DNA of 64,000 nt from Triticum aestivum (Eukaryota > Streptophyta > Magnoliopsida > Poales > Poaceae), in the NCBI RefSeq assembly GCF_018294505.1, contig NC_057801.1, forward strand, positions 196,216,477 through 196,280,476, given 5' to 3'. Below are positions 44,444-55,576 of this stretch, piece by piece (within the stretch, counting starts at the first letter, position 1; the number at the start of each line of letters is the position of its first letter). The notes below the pieces were generated by a model that saw only the letters and a list, made by a program, of their open reading frames with translations, searched no databases and was not told where the DNA came from. Both the position numbers and the translations under genes were made by a program.

Positions 44444-44770
44444 GGTGGAATGGATTTCTAGGTCAAAGGCGCTTTGATGGAGTATTCGCGGGAGGAAGAT
44501 GGTGTGGTTTAGATCTGAATTCTTGCCTCTTTTATAGGCGGTTGACTCGCACAATTGGAGGTGAAATGCAAAAAACACCCTGGCTTTTCGCATACGTGCG
44601 ACGCGTGCAAGAGGGCCTTTATTTGGCGTAGAAGCCGAGGAACACAGTATTCAAGATGAAGCCGGACACTGTTCGGCAGGTACATGGAATTTGAAGGGAG
44701 AACCCGCCTTGCAACACCGAAGACTATAAACGCGATGGAAATCATCATTGAAGCCTGGTTCGGGGGCTAC

Positions 44771-45252
44771 TGACGGAGTCCTGGACTAGGGGGTGTCCGG
44801 ACAGCCGGACTATCAATGTCCGCCGGACTATCAACACTACGAAGATACAAGATTGAAGACTCTACCCCGTGTCCGGACGGGACTTTCCTTGGCGTGGAAG
44901 GCAAGCTTGGCAATACGGATATGTAGATCTCCTACCATTGTAACCGACTCTGTGTAACCCTAGCCCTCTCCGGTATCTATATAAACCGGAGGGCTTTAGT
45001 CCATAGGACAACATACATTACAACAGTCATACCATAGGCTAGCTTCTAGGGTTTAGCCTCCTTGATCTCGTGGTAGATCTACTCTTGTACTACCCATATC
45101 ATCAATATCAATCAAGCAGGAGTAGGGTTTTACCTCCGTCGAGAGGGCCTGAACCTGGGTAAAAAACATCGTGTCCCTTGTCTCCTGTTACCATCCGCCT
45201 AGACGCACAGTTCGGGACCCCTACCCGAGATCCGCCGGTTTTGACACCGACA
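44771..45252 (+). repeat. 3' LTR of element C
   Basis: 482 bp, preceded by the purine-rich CGGGGGCTAC, the likely polypurine tract, and followed by the GGCGT duplication. Confidence 0.93.
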
Positions 45253-45692
45253 GGCGTCTTAGCGACACTACATAAAGGGCTTTAAAAGAAATACCACAGT
45301 CGGACGTCGGGGCGACATCACAGAAAGGGCGTTAAAAGAAATACCACAGTCGGGCGTCTTAGCGACACCACATAAAGGGCTTTAAAAGAAATGCCACAGT
45401 CGGACGTCTGAGCGACATCGCAGAAAGGGCTTTAAAGGAAATGCCACAGTCGGACGTCTGAGCGACATCGCAGAAAGGGCTTTAAAAGAAATGCCACAGT
45501 CGGGCGTCTGAGCGACGCCACATAAAGGGCTTTAAAAGAAATGCCACAGTCGGACGTCTGAGCGACATCGCAGAAAGGGCTTTAAAAGAAATGCCACAGT
45601 CGGACGTCTGAGCGACATCACAGAAAGGGCTTTAAAAGAAATGCCACAGTCGGACGTCTGAGCGACATCACAGAAAGGGCTTTTATACACAA
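45253..45692. repeat. 50-bp minisatellite in the right LTR of B
   Basis: Nine 50-bp units, the first shared with the stub before element C at about 35171-35188. Variant order is the same as in the left LTR. Confidence 0.9.
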
Positions 45693-47429
45693 GTAAATAT
45701 TACTCATAATAAACATTCAATTCATGAAAATAAATGGGTTAGTCCATCCATAGGAATAATCATTTCACCGGACTTAGCACTCATGCGATTCACCGGAGTC
45801 TCTGTCATCAAAACTGACATTTGGTCAGGATAAGATAATATCGAACTTGGACATGGAATAGATGATTTGAAGGGATATATGACTCTACAGAGTTTGTACA
45901 AAATTTTCCCCACAGCCAACGGATTTCCGTAGTCACGAAGGACTAGTTCCGTTTACGGTTTTTCGGTAGAAAACACAGCTAACCAGTACACACCCATCCT
46001 ACCTCTCAATGCTAGGAATCACCCTAGACATCGTCCAAGAAAAACTTTTGAGACGGGGAGATCACAATCTCAAATAGCATGGGATCAAATTTATATATGC
46101 GCGCTCTAAGGGGTGCCCCCCTCTCGGTCCCAACCGGAAACACCCATGCCCCCTGACCGGATGACTGGCTTTAATCCAGGGCCATGGAACCATCATCACG
46201 GCCTCTCCTTTTTGGTGTGTACTAGGAAAGCGGTTTACAACTTACTAAGCCATATTCCTTGCGGAAAACATGTGGTAGTACAAGGAAGGAAGAATGGAAA
46301 GAACTGGAATGATACGAGTTGACATTGAAGTCACATAGTCTGGCATAAGCCTGGCATGCTACAACACTGCCATCTTACCCATCCTCATGCCAACACATGG
46401 CCATGCATACTCACATCCATCCACTCAAGGATTTTCGAAACTCACTTGCCTCATCGTCTCAGGTAACATGACATTCGTCGGTATGTTCATCAACATGCCA
46501 TGAGACTAACTAAATGCAAAACATGCCAAGACACTCATCATATCAAAAGTTCAAACATGCTTGCCTGGTTCGGAGTAGTCGGAGCCTAGCTCGGTGAAGT
46601 TCGCGGCTCCGTCACCTCCTTCGGTATCTACGGTATAAAGAAGATATATGCGCTATCATAAATACCAAGAGGTGCACAAAACGTATTCCAAATAATTTTC
46701 AAATAAATCTGATAAAAAACTAGACAAAAGTCTGAAGAGGACAGAAAAAGAATCAATCAAAAATACTTTCCTGTTAAAAAGTTATAAAGGTTTTTGTCCA
46801 GGGACTCATCTGTAATGAAACAGAAAGTTTCTAGGGGCTAGCTTATAAAAACAGAAAACGCTTCGGTAGCAACTACGCCAGCCCAGAGGGAAAGCGTATT
46901 TGGCAGAAGGCGTTTTCAGAAAGCGATTCGTTTAGACAGGACAGAGAGGCTGACAGGCGGGTCCCGCCCGTCAGGTTTAAATATTTGAACGGGGCAGCAG
47001 AGTTCGCCGGTGCCCAAGAGCCGCGGTGGTCGCCGGCGGCGATCCACGGCGAGGCAGGGAGATCGGAGGGTACCTCCGTGTTCAGGGCGCCATTCCACGT
47101 CGGTTGGTGGTGGTGGTGGTCGCCGGTGGGTACCACGTTGACGGCGAGCTTTGCTCCGGCGGACGGCGGTTCAGGTGGTTGCGGACTTCGTCGGAGAGAG
47201 CTGCAGTGATCAAATTGGGGAGGGGGTTAGGCTTCTGGTAGCTAGAGGGAGTAACTGACAGGGTTTGGGCGCCGGAGACGGCCTCACCGGAGCGAATCGA
47301 GGTGGAGGCCGAGGCGGATCGGGGCGGCCGGAGCTTGGGAAGGAGACCTCCTCGAGGTCCTCCTAGTGGCCTGGCGGGGCGTTGGTGAGGTGTAGTGATG
47401 ATGCGTGCACGAGGGTGAGCTCGGGGGCC

Positions 47430-47439
47430 CTTTATATAG
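47430..47439 (-). promoter_or_regulatory. TATA box in the 5' LTR of element B
   Basis: CTATATAAAG on the minus strand; the left LTR has the same at 27415-27424. It is followed on the minus strand by a G+C-rich leader. It is about 2.2 kb of LTR (excluding C) from the primer site, implying a long R/U5 that contains the minisatellite. Confidence 0.6.
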
Positions 47440-48719
47440 TCGGTCTGAGGCGGTGGCCGTGAACGGGGTCTCCGGTGAAGATTACGGTGGCGCAGGGCTT
47501 GGTCGGGGGTAATTAGGACGTTGGGCGTCATCGTGGAGGTCCACGGTTCCGTTTAGGTGCTAATCAAGCTGGGGTTTGGTGCTTTGGGGTGAGTTCGACA
47601 GAACGGGGCGGCGCGGGCCCGTCGGCGGCAGGGAGCACGTCCCGTGCTTGCCGGGACACGGTGGCGGTGCCACGGGCGTGCGCTGGCATGCATGAGGCCA
47701 CGCGGAGAGCGGAGAAGCGTTGGGCGGCGCCGAACGGCGTTGAGCCGCCGTTCTTGTTCCCTGTCGGCTGTAACGGGGTTTCGGCCGCCGCAAGACACGC
47801 CGGCGCGGGCAGCCAGGGCGCCACCGACGCCGGGAAGACGCCAAGAGCGCGTGCGGGGGTGCTGGCCAGGGAGAAGAAGCCGCGTGCAACGCGCCAAGCG
47901 CACTGTGGCCGCGTGACTGAAACTGACGGACGAAAACGACACTGAAAACTGAATTTTTCTGAATTTGCAAAGGAACAGTGCAGCTCAGGTGTTCGACAGA
48001 ATGTTCTAGGCATCTAGGGATTTTTCCTTGAGCTGATTTTTGGTGGAGTGGCTTCTCATTGCTCCAGTAGGCTGCCTGAATTTTGGTGGAATTTTTGGAG
48101 AAGTGTAGATATGAATTTCACCAAATTTGGCAAATCTGGTCCAAACTTGCGGAGACTGAATTTTGAAAAAATTGAAAAGAGGAGGAGTGGATCAAGATGG
48201 TTCTGGGTTGTGGATGCTATGGACAATCCAGAGGGGTTGGTTTGAGGTCAAAACTCAAATGCAAAAGGGTACTTGCTTTGAAAATCTCTCAGGCTCCAAA
48301 TAATTTTCAGAAATGATTTGAGGGGAAAAATAATTAGAATAAAATCCAAAACTTGCTTGGATTAGTTGGGACAGAGAACTTAGGTTGATTTCAAGGAGGA
48401 GGGGAGGTTTTGGAGGGGTTTTACCACATGGGCAAAATACAAAGCCATGGGTGGTTTCTAAGATATGAAAATCCCAAATTTTCATAAAGTTTCTTTTTAA
48501 AAGAAAAAGATTAAACTCCCAAAATAATTTGAGAGGGAACCAATAGAGAAGGAGTTTCAAAAGATCAAAAACCATAGTTTGAAGAAAAATAAAGTCCTTG
48601 CCAAAGAAAAGAAAGTTTTTAAGAGGAAGGTTTTCTGGAAAATTTTAAATGGCCTCTTTTCAAAAACCACAAAGTTTTTGCTGAAAACCAAAATAAAATT
48701 TTTGGAGTGTCACAATTAC

Positions 48720-49324
48720 TGTTCATTATGGGCTAGAGTCACCGTGGGCCTGTAAAGGGCCGAAAGATACGAAGACCTCATATGGGCCGAAATAAGTCGT
48801 GAGCCATACATGGGCCTAAAGTGAAATGGGCTGCTGTTATATTCAATGACCGACATGACGTTGTTGGGCCGATTTCCTTTAGGGCCTAACGAGCCGTGAG
48901 TTAACGGGCCATAAAATGGGCTATTTGCGAAGAGACCGTTAACAGGCTTTTCATGGGCCAGCCCATTAACTTTTGACCAGGTCAAACGGGCCGGCTTTGT
49001 AAGCTAAATGGGCCAGTGGTGGGCTGTGGCACGTGTCGACATATCATAGGCGCCTATCTGACCCACTGATGAGCTGACATGTGTTTCGTTCGGCCACGTG
49101 TCGGTCACCCTTGACGAAAGCACTTCTATGACGCGCGATTTATCGTCATGTAAGTGGACACTTCCGTGATGATAATTTTGGTAATGTCATGGAACACTTC
49201 TACGACAGCACATGTATGACTATCTTGATTCTGTCACAAAATCCTGATGGATGTACATGCATGAAAAAAAACGCGACCTACTGTGACAAACACGTATCAT
49301 CACGGAAGTGTATTTTTTGTAGTG
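48720..49324 (+). repeat. CACTA right terminus with subterminal motifs
   Basis: GGGCC-rich DNA continues to about 49040, followed by repeated motifs of the form CACTTCTATGAC or CACTTCCGTGAT at about 49124, 49158, 49195 and, inverted, at 49301-49312. These are candidate transposase-binding repeats. The end reads, on the minus strand, CACTACAAAAAATACAC from 49324. Confidence 0.8.
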
Positions 49325-49702
49325 CTCTTGATGAGCAGTGACCATTGTTGGGGTTGGATGAACAGTTCCCGATGGGGGTTGGATGAATAGGACCCCGTGG
49401 TAGTAGAGGCTGTTGCCGCTGGATGAATAGGAACCCCATCGAGAGGAGGCCGCCACACACCCGAGTAGGTTGGGGGTGGATGAACAGGACCCCGTGGAGG
49501 GCTGGTTGAACAGGACCCCATGTGGAGGGCTGGTTGAACAGTAGTCAGAGGAGGCTAGATGAACAGGACCCCATGGTGAACAGTAGCTGGTGGAGGCTGG
49601 AGGAAGTCGATGGTGGATGAACAGTAGCCCGTGGAGCTTGGAGCAAGGTAGTATACAGTGGATGAACAGTAGACGGTGGATGAACAGTAGTACATGGAGT
49701 CC
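49325..49702. repeat. GATGAACAG-type degenerate tandem repeats
   Basis: Many imperfect copies of GGATGAACAG(T/G)A, separated by GGACCCC(G/A)TGG or AGCCCGTGGAG, spaced 20-60 bp. No gene is supported. Confidence 0.7.
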
Positions 49703-49975
49703 CGTTTTGCGGTACGCCACACCCCTCCCAATGTACAGGACCCCCGTTTCGATTGTAGGCACTCCAACACAAGTCTGTTTCCTCCGTTTTGCGGTACGCC
49801 ACACCCCTCCCGATCAACAGCACCCTTTTTCAACCGTAGGCACTAAAACAGAAGGTCGTTTCCTCCGTTCTACGGTACGCTAGACCCTTCCCAATGAGAA
49901 GGACCCCATTTCGACCTATGCGGTCAAATAGAAGGTCGTTTTCCTCCGTTTTGTGGTACGCCAGACCACATTCTG
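49703..49975. repeat. About 80-bp tandem repeats
   Basis: Four copies of CCTCCGTTTTGCGGTACGCC followed by CACCCCTCCC(A/G)AT and TTTCGAC, starting near 49699, 49781, 49859 and 49941; spacing 78-82 bp. Confidence 0.75.
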
Positions 49976-49999
49976 GCTGTTCCATCCAAGCCGGTTAGC

Positions 50000-50116
50000 T
50001 CCCAATGAACAGGACGTGTTCCGACCAAGTGGCTTGGCTCCCGATGAACATGATGCATTTCGACCCAGTGGCTTCGTTCCTGATGAACAGGATGTGTTTC
50101 AACCCACTCACTTGGC
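50000..50116 (+). repeat. 39-bp tandem repeat, three copies, open in one frame
   Basis: Three consecutive 39-bp units like CGATGAACAGGATGTGTTTC + GACCCAGTGGCTTGGCTCC. Because 39 is a multiple of 3 the plus frame stays open and would read a 13-residue repeat (LAPDEHDAFRPSG-type). It belongs to an ORF of about 65 codons with no other support. Confidence 0.75.
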
Positions 50117-50472
50117 TCAAGACGATGTTGTTTCCTCCGTTTCAACCTAGCTGATTAGCTACCGACGAACTGGACGACGTCGTTGTTGTCCATTGCCTCT
50201 CCGTGTACACGAGCCCTGGCCGTACGTATGCGCGAGTACGCGTTCGTGACCCCACCCTTATGTACGTACATAGCCATATTTACTTTCTTGCAGCGTGGCT
50301 GTATATACATGTACACGATATAGACGGGACTTTCTGAACAACTACCGCTCCTTACTGGGCCACGGTTCATTGTGGCAGAAAGATCGATGGACCAGTATGT
50401 ACGTACACGTTTGTGACCAGAAAGACAACGCTACGTACGCTTCGACCGGTTGGGTCCCGGTTGTCAGCGAGG

Positions 50473-51600
50473 ATAAGGAGGCACTTCCTTGCGTGCGAAG
50501 ATATTGATGGTGGGTACGAGCTGACAGGGGGGGTTCTTTTTTGTGCGTAATAAGGAGGCACTTCCTTGCGTGCAAAGATGTAGCCGGTGGGTCCATCTGT
50601 CAGGCTCACCACATAAAGTCCTCTTCTGATGGTTGTCATCCGTTGACCATGGTGACCACACCACGCGGAGAGCACCAGGCGGTGGACGATGTTGAAGCAG
50701 GGAATGACACGGAGCCTGGGAACATGCGGAGGGTAGTACGAGGGTTGACTGGTTCGGCTACAATGTGCGGCTTCCATTGCCGCAGAATAACAGGGGGTTT
50801 GGGTGAGTAGACGGATGTCCTAGCCAGCGGTGGGAGTAGTAGGGGGTGGTGAGGCCTGCGCGGTAGCACAGCTGGCCACAAAAGGCAGGAGCACGAGGTG
50901 GTTTGGATGGCCGAAGCAAGAAAATCAGAGGTTCAAGAAGCAGGACGACCGTTGGATGTTAACAATCCAACGTTCACTGGTATAGAATCGTTTGTTGACT
51001 AAGTTGATAATGCCCTGCGTACGATTCAACTTAGTAGGGCCACAAGTCAGCCTCCAAATCTGGTGGGCCCCAGCTGTCATGGGGAGCATTCATTATTTTT
51101 CTCTTAATAAGGAGGCACTTCCTTCCGTGCCAAGATATAGCTGGTAGGTCCCAGCTGTCATTGGGATGGTTTATTCTTTTTGGTGTAATAAGGAGGTACT
51201 TGTTTGCGTGCGTCTACGGACCATGTGGGTCCCAATTGTCAGCCTCTCCATGCACATCCCTCTTTCGATGTTGTTGTTTGTTGACAATGTTGACCACGCC
51301 GTGCCGAGAACACCAATGCGATGGACGACAGCGAGACCTAGGAAGGGAATGACCCGGAGGTGGCAAAGCCAAAGCAGTGGAGGGATGTGGGTGAGTAGAG
51401 GGATGTTCTGGCCAGCAGTGGGAGTAGTAGGGGGTGGTGAGGCCTACGCGGCCGCACAGCCGGCCATGGGAGGCGGGAGCAGGCGGTCCCGCCGGTGCTA
51501 GATTTGGCGGCTGGAGCAAGAAGATCAGAGATTGAAGAAGCACGACGGCCATTAGATTTACATCCAACGGTCACATCTGCTAGAATCGTTTGTTGACGTA
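50473..51600. repeat. Duplicated accessory block, copies 1 and 2
   Basis: Four copies of AATAAGGAGGCACTTCCTTG (50473, 50549, 51106, 51187). A longer block follows twice: about 50617-50999 and 51255-51597, both with GTTGACCA(T/C)G then GACCAC, GGGTGAGTAGA, GGGAGTAGTAGGGGGTGGTG, and AATCGTTTGTTGAC at the end. A weaker third copy is at 52400-52660. Class unknown; possibly a non-autonomous DNA transposon. Confidence 0.65.
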
Positions 51601-52399
51601 TATAATAAGTAAAAAGTTCTTGCATACACATCAATTTAATAGACCCACAAGTCAGACCATTCCCCATCTTTTTTTTAATAATTTACAACTCATTGCAACT
51701 TCTTATGCAATTTATTGTAGTCCGTTTTTTTGTTGGCCAGGGCGAGGTTTAAAAATTTAAACAAAATTTCACATATTTCGGTGGGGTCCAAACTATTTTT
51801 AATACCAAAGTGTCAAGCCAGATTTAAAGTACTTCGAAGATATATTTAAATTAGGTTAAAGACAAGTGAAATTGGAATGTGGAAATGTGAAAAAACTCAG
51901 AAATTTGAAAGTAATTTCCAATTTTTCATTTGTTTTATATATTTATAGCACATTTCATATTACTTTCAAGATTTGCAGCCGTCTTGAAAGAGTTGCAGCC
52001 CAGTAGGGCATACAAAAATAAGTAGGCCTGGATTGGGTATTCTTCCAAAAAAATAAACTGGGCTCATTTTCATAAAGAAAAAATAGCTAGGCTGGTCATG
52101 TGGTGAACATAAAATAGAAGCCTGGGCTAGACGGGCCACAGCCCAGTTAAAACCCTCCTCCGTCTCAAAAATAACAAAAAATACTACTCGAGCAGCTATG
52201 TCCTAGGTGTCAACCGATCTTGTGCTGCTCTCATGTCTATTCACTATATGCTGACAATGTGATGGGTCCTAGATGTCAGCAAACCACTAGGAGGAAGCCT
52301 TTTCTTTTTCTATACACTGACAATGGAGTATATAACAAAAAAATGAGGAACTGTCTTGCGTACGGCCATGGACATGGTGGGCCCCTACTGTCATCCTCT
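51601..52399. other. A/T-rich intergenic sequence
   Basis: No gene, LTR or terminal repeat recognised. Low-complexity A/T tracts, and a GGGCC/CAGCCCAG-containing stretch at 52000-52150 resembling CACTA subterminal DNA. Confidence 0.5.
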
Positions 52400-52660
52400 C
52401 CACTTACAGTCCTCTCCCGATTCCTCTTGTTTGTTGACCATGTTGACAATGCGAGAGGGCGGCGTCGCGGCGAGCGCACCAAAGCACGCAGAGGACAATG
52501 GAGAGGCCTCGGACGTTGGTGTTAATGACCTAGGAGACCGTGGGGCGGCGATGCATGCTCTGAGGCGCAGCCAGCTGTGGGAGGCGAAAGCAGGCGGCCC
52601 GCTAGCGCTGGTTTGGTTTTGGCGGCTGGAGGAAGACGGGACTGAAGAAACACGACAGAC
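52400..52660. repeat. Duplicated accessory block, copy 3
   Basis: Diverged copy of the block at 50617-50999: GTTTGTTGACCATGTTGACA near 52429, then a GAGGCG-rich part ending GGCGGCTGGAGGAAGACGGG and GAAACACGACAG. Confidence 0.55.
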
Positions 52661-53243
52661 TATAAAAGTAGAAGGAGTACTTTACAACCTTAACTGAAAC
52701 CAGCAAGGGCACTTAATAACCATAGTTGAAAGCGGAATGACTCCTTATATAGGTTCAACCGTACAAAGCATGCCTCGAACGGCGCTACTTTTCCTATAGT
52801 TAACCAATGGTGAGGTCACCAAGCCCCAGGACAGGGCCCAGGCGTCACCCCGCGCATCCAGAACCTTCTGAAAGCGGCTTCATCTCGCAATGTGGTCAAT
52901 AAATTGGATATTCTCTTTAGAGCCATCGAAAAGCATGAGCATAACCTTCTGTCCTATTCTCCAAGATGGACATGCCTTCATTATTTGAGACCACCCATGA
53001 ATAAGTATATTTTCACCTCCAAGGGAAATGGACTAGGTCGACATAAGCATCATGTTATGACCAAGCACAAGTCTGACCCGACCATGGCCAGGCATCTATA
53101 TAGGAACAATAGAACATCTGTAAAATTGTTATAAGAAAGAGTTTATGAACAACTTATATAGCAGAAAACAACTCGTACCACAAGTTTCTCGACACAGTTG
53201 GACCTGTTCAACATGTGCAACAGTGGCACACATATCCCACGTG
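52661..53243. other. Unassigned DNA left of element D
   Basis: Was contiguous with 62118 onward before D inserted. An 80-codon plus-strand frame (52892-53134) shows no family features. I see no promoter, repeat or RNA gene. Confidence 0.5.
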
Positions 53244-53615
53244 GCCTTTGATACGTCTCCAACGTATCTATAAATTTTGATTGTTCCATCCTATTATATT
53301 ATCTGTTTTGGATGTTTAATGGGCATTAATATGCTATTTTATATTATTTTTGGGACTAACCTATTAACCGAGGGCCCAGTGCAGTTTCTGTTTCTTTTGC
53401 CTATTTTAGAGTTTTGCAGAAAAGGAATACCAAATGGAGTCCAAACGGAATGAAACCTTCGTGATGATCTTTCTTGGACAGAAAGCAAACCAGAAGGCTT
53501 GGAGATGAAGTCAGAGAGGCAACAAGGCGGTCACGAGGCAGGAGCGCACGCCCAGGGGGTAGGGCGCCGCCACCCTTGTGGGCCCCTCGTAGCTCCCCTG
53601 ACCTAGTTCCTTCGC

Positions 53616-53625
53616 CTATATATAC
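53616..53625 (+). promoter_or_regulatory. TATA box in the 5' LTR of element D
   Basis: CTATATATAC, conserved at 60893-60902 in the 3' LTR, followed by ATACCCTAAAAACATTCAGG. Confidence 0.55.
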
Positions 53626-53834
53626 TCTTATACCCTAAAAACATTCAGGAGAGCCACAAAACCACCTTTCCACCGCCGCAACCTCCAGTACCCGTGAGAT
53701 CCCATCTTGGGGCCTTTTCCGGCATCCTAACGGATGGCGATTTGATCATGGAGGGCTTCTACATCAACACCATTACCTCTCTGATGAAGTGTGAGTAGTT
53801 TACCACAGACCTTCGACTCCATAGTTATTAGCTA

Positions 53835-53957
53835 CTCCCTCCGTCCGGAAATACTTGTCATCAAAATGGATAAAAGGAGATGTATCTAGACGTATTTTAG
53901 TTTTAGATACATCCGTTTTTATCCATTTTGATGACAAGTATTTTCGGACGGAGGGAG
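53835..53957. mobile_element. Stowaway MITE (Thalos/Athos-like) in the 5' LTR of D
   Basis: CTCCCTCCGTCC...GGACGGAGGGAG, 123 bp, nearly a full-length palindrome, flanked by TA on each side (53833-53834, 53958-53959). The matching site in the 3' LTR (about 61110) is empty, so it entered after D inserted. Tc1/mariner superfamily by the TA target and termini. Confidence 0.93.
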
Positions 53958-54977
53958 TAGATGGCTTCTTCTCTCTCTTTGATTCTCAATACCATGTTCT
54001 CCTCGATGTTCTTGGAGATCTAATCGATGTAATATTATTTTGCGGTGTGTTTGCCGAGATCTGATGAATTGTGGATTTCTGATCAAGATTATCTATGAAT
54101 ATTATTTGGTTCTTCTGTGAATTCTTATATGCATGATTTCTTATCTTTGCAAGTCTCTTTGAATTATCGGTTTAGTTTGGCCTACTAGATTGATCTTTAT
54201 TGCAGTGGGAGAAGTGCTTAGCTTTGGGTTCAATCCTACGGTCTCCTTTCCCAGTGACAGTAGGGGTAGCAAGGCATGTATTTTATTGTTGCCATCGAGG
54301 ATAAAAAGATAGGGTTTTCATCATATTGCTTGAGTTAATTCCTCTACATCATGTCATCTTTCTTAATGCGTTACTCCATTCTTTATGAACTTAATCCTCT
54401 AGATGCATGCTGGATAGTGGTCGATGTCTGGAGTAATAGTAGTAGATGCAGGTAGGAGTCGGTCTACTTGACACGGACATGATGCCTATGTTCATGATCA
54501 TTGCTTAGATGTCGTCATAGTTATGCGCTTTTCTATCAATTGCTCGGCAGTAATTTGTTCACCCACCGTAATTTTTGCTATCTTGAGAGAAGCCACTAGT
54601 GAAACCTATGGCCCCCGGGTCTCTTTTCCATATTATTGAATCTCATTTACATCTTGCTAGTTTCTGATTTACTATTTTGCAATTTTTACTTTCCAATCTA
54701 TAAACCAAAAATACCAACAATATTTACTCTACCGTTTATCTATCTCTATGAGATCTCACTTTTGCAAGTGATCATGAAGGGATTGACAACCCCTTTATTG
54801 CATTGGGTGCAAGTTGTTGATTGTTTTTGCACGTATTCGATGACTTGTGCGTCGTCTCCTACTGGATTGATACCTTGGTTCTCAAAACTGAGGGAAATAC
54901 TTACGCTACATTGCCAGATCACCCTTTCCTCTTCAAGGGAAACCAACGCAAGATCAAGAGGTAGCAAGAAGGATTTC

Positions 54978-54995
54978 TGGCGTCGTTGCCTCGAA
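54978..54995 (+). other. Degenerate primer-binding site of element D
   Basis: TGGCGTCGTTGCCTCGAA, 11 nt inside the LTR, compared with TGGCGCCGTTGCCGGGGA in element E. Confidence 0.6.
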
Positions 54996-55027
54996 GATCT
55001 ACGTCAAGTCAAGCCATACCAAGTAAC

Positions 55028-55576
55028 TAGGGCTGGAATTCGAGCCGAGTCGAGCCAGCTTGGCTCGACTCGCTAGAGCTCATTTCGTTAACGAGTTAGC
55101 TCGACTCGACTCGTTACTATAACGAGCTAAAACCCAAGATTGGCTCGACTCATATAACTCACGAGCTGGCTCATTTAGCTTGTTAAGCTTGTTTAAGATA
55201 TAAACATAAAGCCCTCAAATATGATAAAAATGATTATGTATATATTAAACATATATATCACTATACTATTGTAATTTTCTTGTAACGCGTGAGTCTCCTA
55301 GGAGGCTAGGCCTTCAATTGCTCGGCCTTGGGTTGTGCGCCTGGGACGTAGGTTGTTTAGTGGCTGATCTTTCTTTGTATTGGGAGTGGCAGATCTATTG
55401 TATCGAGCCTAACGAGTTACACGAGTACTCGTGAGGTTGGATCGTTTAACTTGGTCTATAAACGATCTTAAACTAAATCTCGGCTCGACTCGTTATTCTT
55501 CGAGTTCGAGTCGATTCGAGCTGAGTGACGAGCTACTTGTTTAGCTCGCGAGCTTCGAGCTTTTTTTCCAGCCCTA
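55028..55576. mobile_element. hAT-type non-autonomous insertion in the leader of element D
   Basis: 549 bp with terminal inverted repeats TAGGGCTGGAA/TTCCAGCCCTA and perfect 8-bp flanking duplications CAAGTAAC (55020-55027, 55577-55584). The interior is full of GAGCTCG/CGAGTCGAG motifs on both strands that could fold back. No transposase is encoded. The 8-bp target and CAGCCCT-type end indicate the hAT superfamily. It separates the primer site from gag. Confidence 0.9.

Larger units (their letters stand above)
35189..45252 (+). mobile_element. Element C: complete Tat-clade Gypsy retrotransposon in the LTR of B
   Basis: 10,064 bp flanked by GGCGT (35184-35188 and 45253-45257). LTRs are 483 and 482 bp, 9 substitutions and one indel apart. 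Plus-strand order: LTR, primer site, gag-protease, reverse transcriptase, inactive RNase H, archaeal-type RNase H, integrase; then an antisense spliced gene; then LTR. Gag to integrase is a single frame with only three stops, the least decayed element here. The LTR start (GGAGTCCTGGACTAGGGGGT) is familiar from wheat Gypsy families such as Laura or Jeli; the name was not verified. Confidence 0.93.
24354..48714 (-). mobile_element. Element B: long-LTR chromovirus (Tekay/Del-like), carrying element C
   Basis: Flanked by ATTAC at 24349-24353 and 48715-48719. LTRs run TGTCACGACC...GAGTGTCACA, about 4.3 kb on the left, and the right copy is split by element C. On the minus strand: 5' LTR (right), tRNA-Met-like primer site, accessory ORF, gag with zinc knuckle, protease, reverse transcriptase, RNase H, integrase with chromodomain, 3' LTR (left). 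Integrase order and chromodomain identify a chromovirus. Gag-pol has four in-frame stops and at least two frameshifts, so it is not autonomous. About 12 LTR substitutions in the first 830 bp by hand. Triticeae long-LTR families such as Sukkula or Daniela are candidates but were not checked. Confidence 0.9.
34468..48714 (-). repeat. 5' LTR of element B, split by element C
   Basis: LTR sequence is 34468-35188 and 45253-48714. Compared with the left LTR it has a 15-bp insertion near 34705 (GGATGGTGGTGG motif) and scattered substitutions. Element C sits in the minisatellite. The part from 45.7 to 48.7 kb matches 25.7-28.7 kb almost base for base and contains no supported gene. Confidence 0.9.
4788..49324 (+). 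mobile_element. CACTA (En/Spm-type) DNA transposon, interrupted by A and B, left end outside the window
   Basis: Visible CACTA DNA is 4788-8077, 20562-24353 and 48720-49324. Removing element A (TSD AACCT) and element B (TSD ATTAC) makes these contiguous. The right end, read on the minus strand, starts CACTACAAAAAATACAC, the diagnostic CACTA terminus, preceded by repeated subterminal motifs and GGGCC-rich DNA. The plus-strand gene encodes a Ptta/En/Spm-type transposase domain. The left terminus must lie left of element E, outside the window, so a TNPD-type transposase could exist there but cannot be seen. The next three bases, CTC (49325-49327), should be half of the target duplication. Confidence 0.8.
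53249..54966 (+). repeat. 5' LTR of element D
   Basis: 1,718 bp including a 123-bp MITE plus its TA duplication. It has about 85 bp near 53380-53480 that are missing from the 3' LTR. Confidence 0.92.

Noticed and set aside
45253..45692. Regular 50-bp repeats resembling a CRISPR array
   Set aside because: There are no unique spacers; the whole 50-bp unit repeats. It lies inside a plant LTR in both LTR copies.
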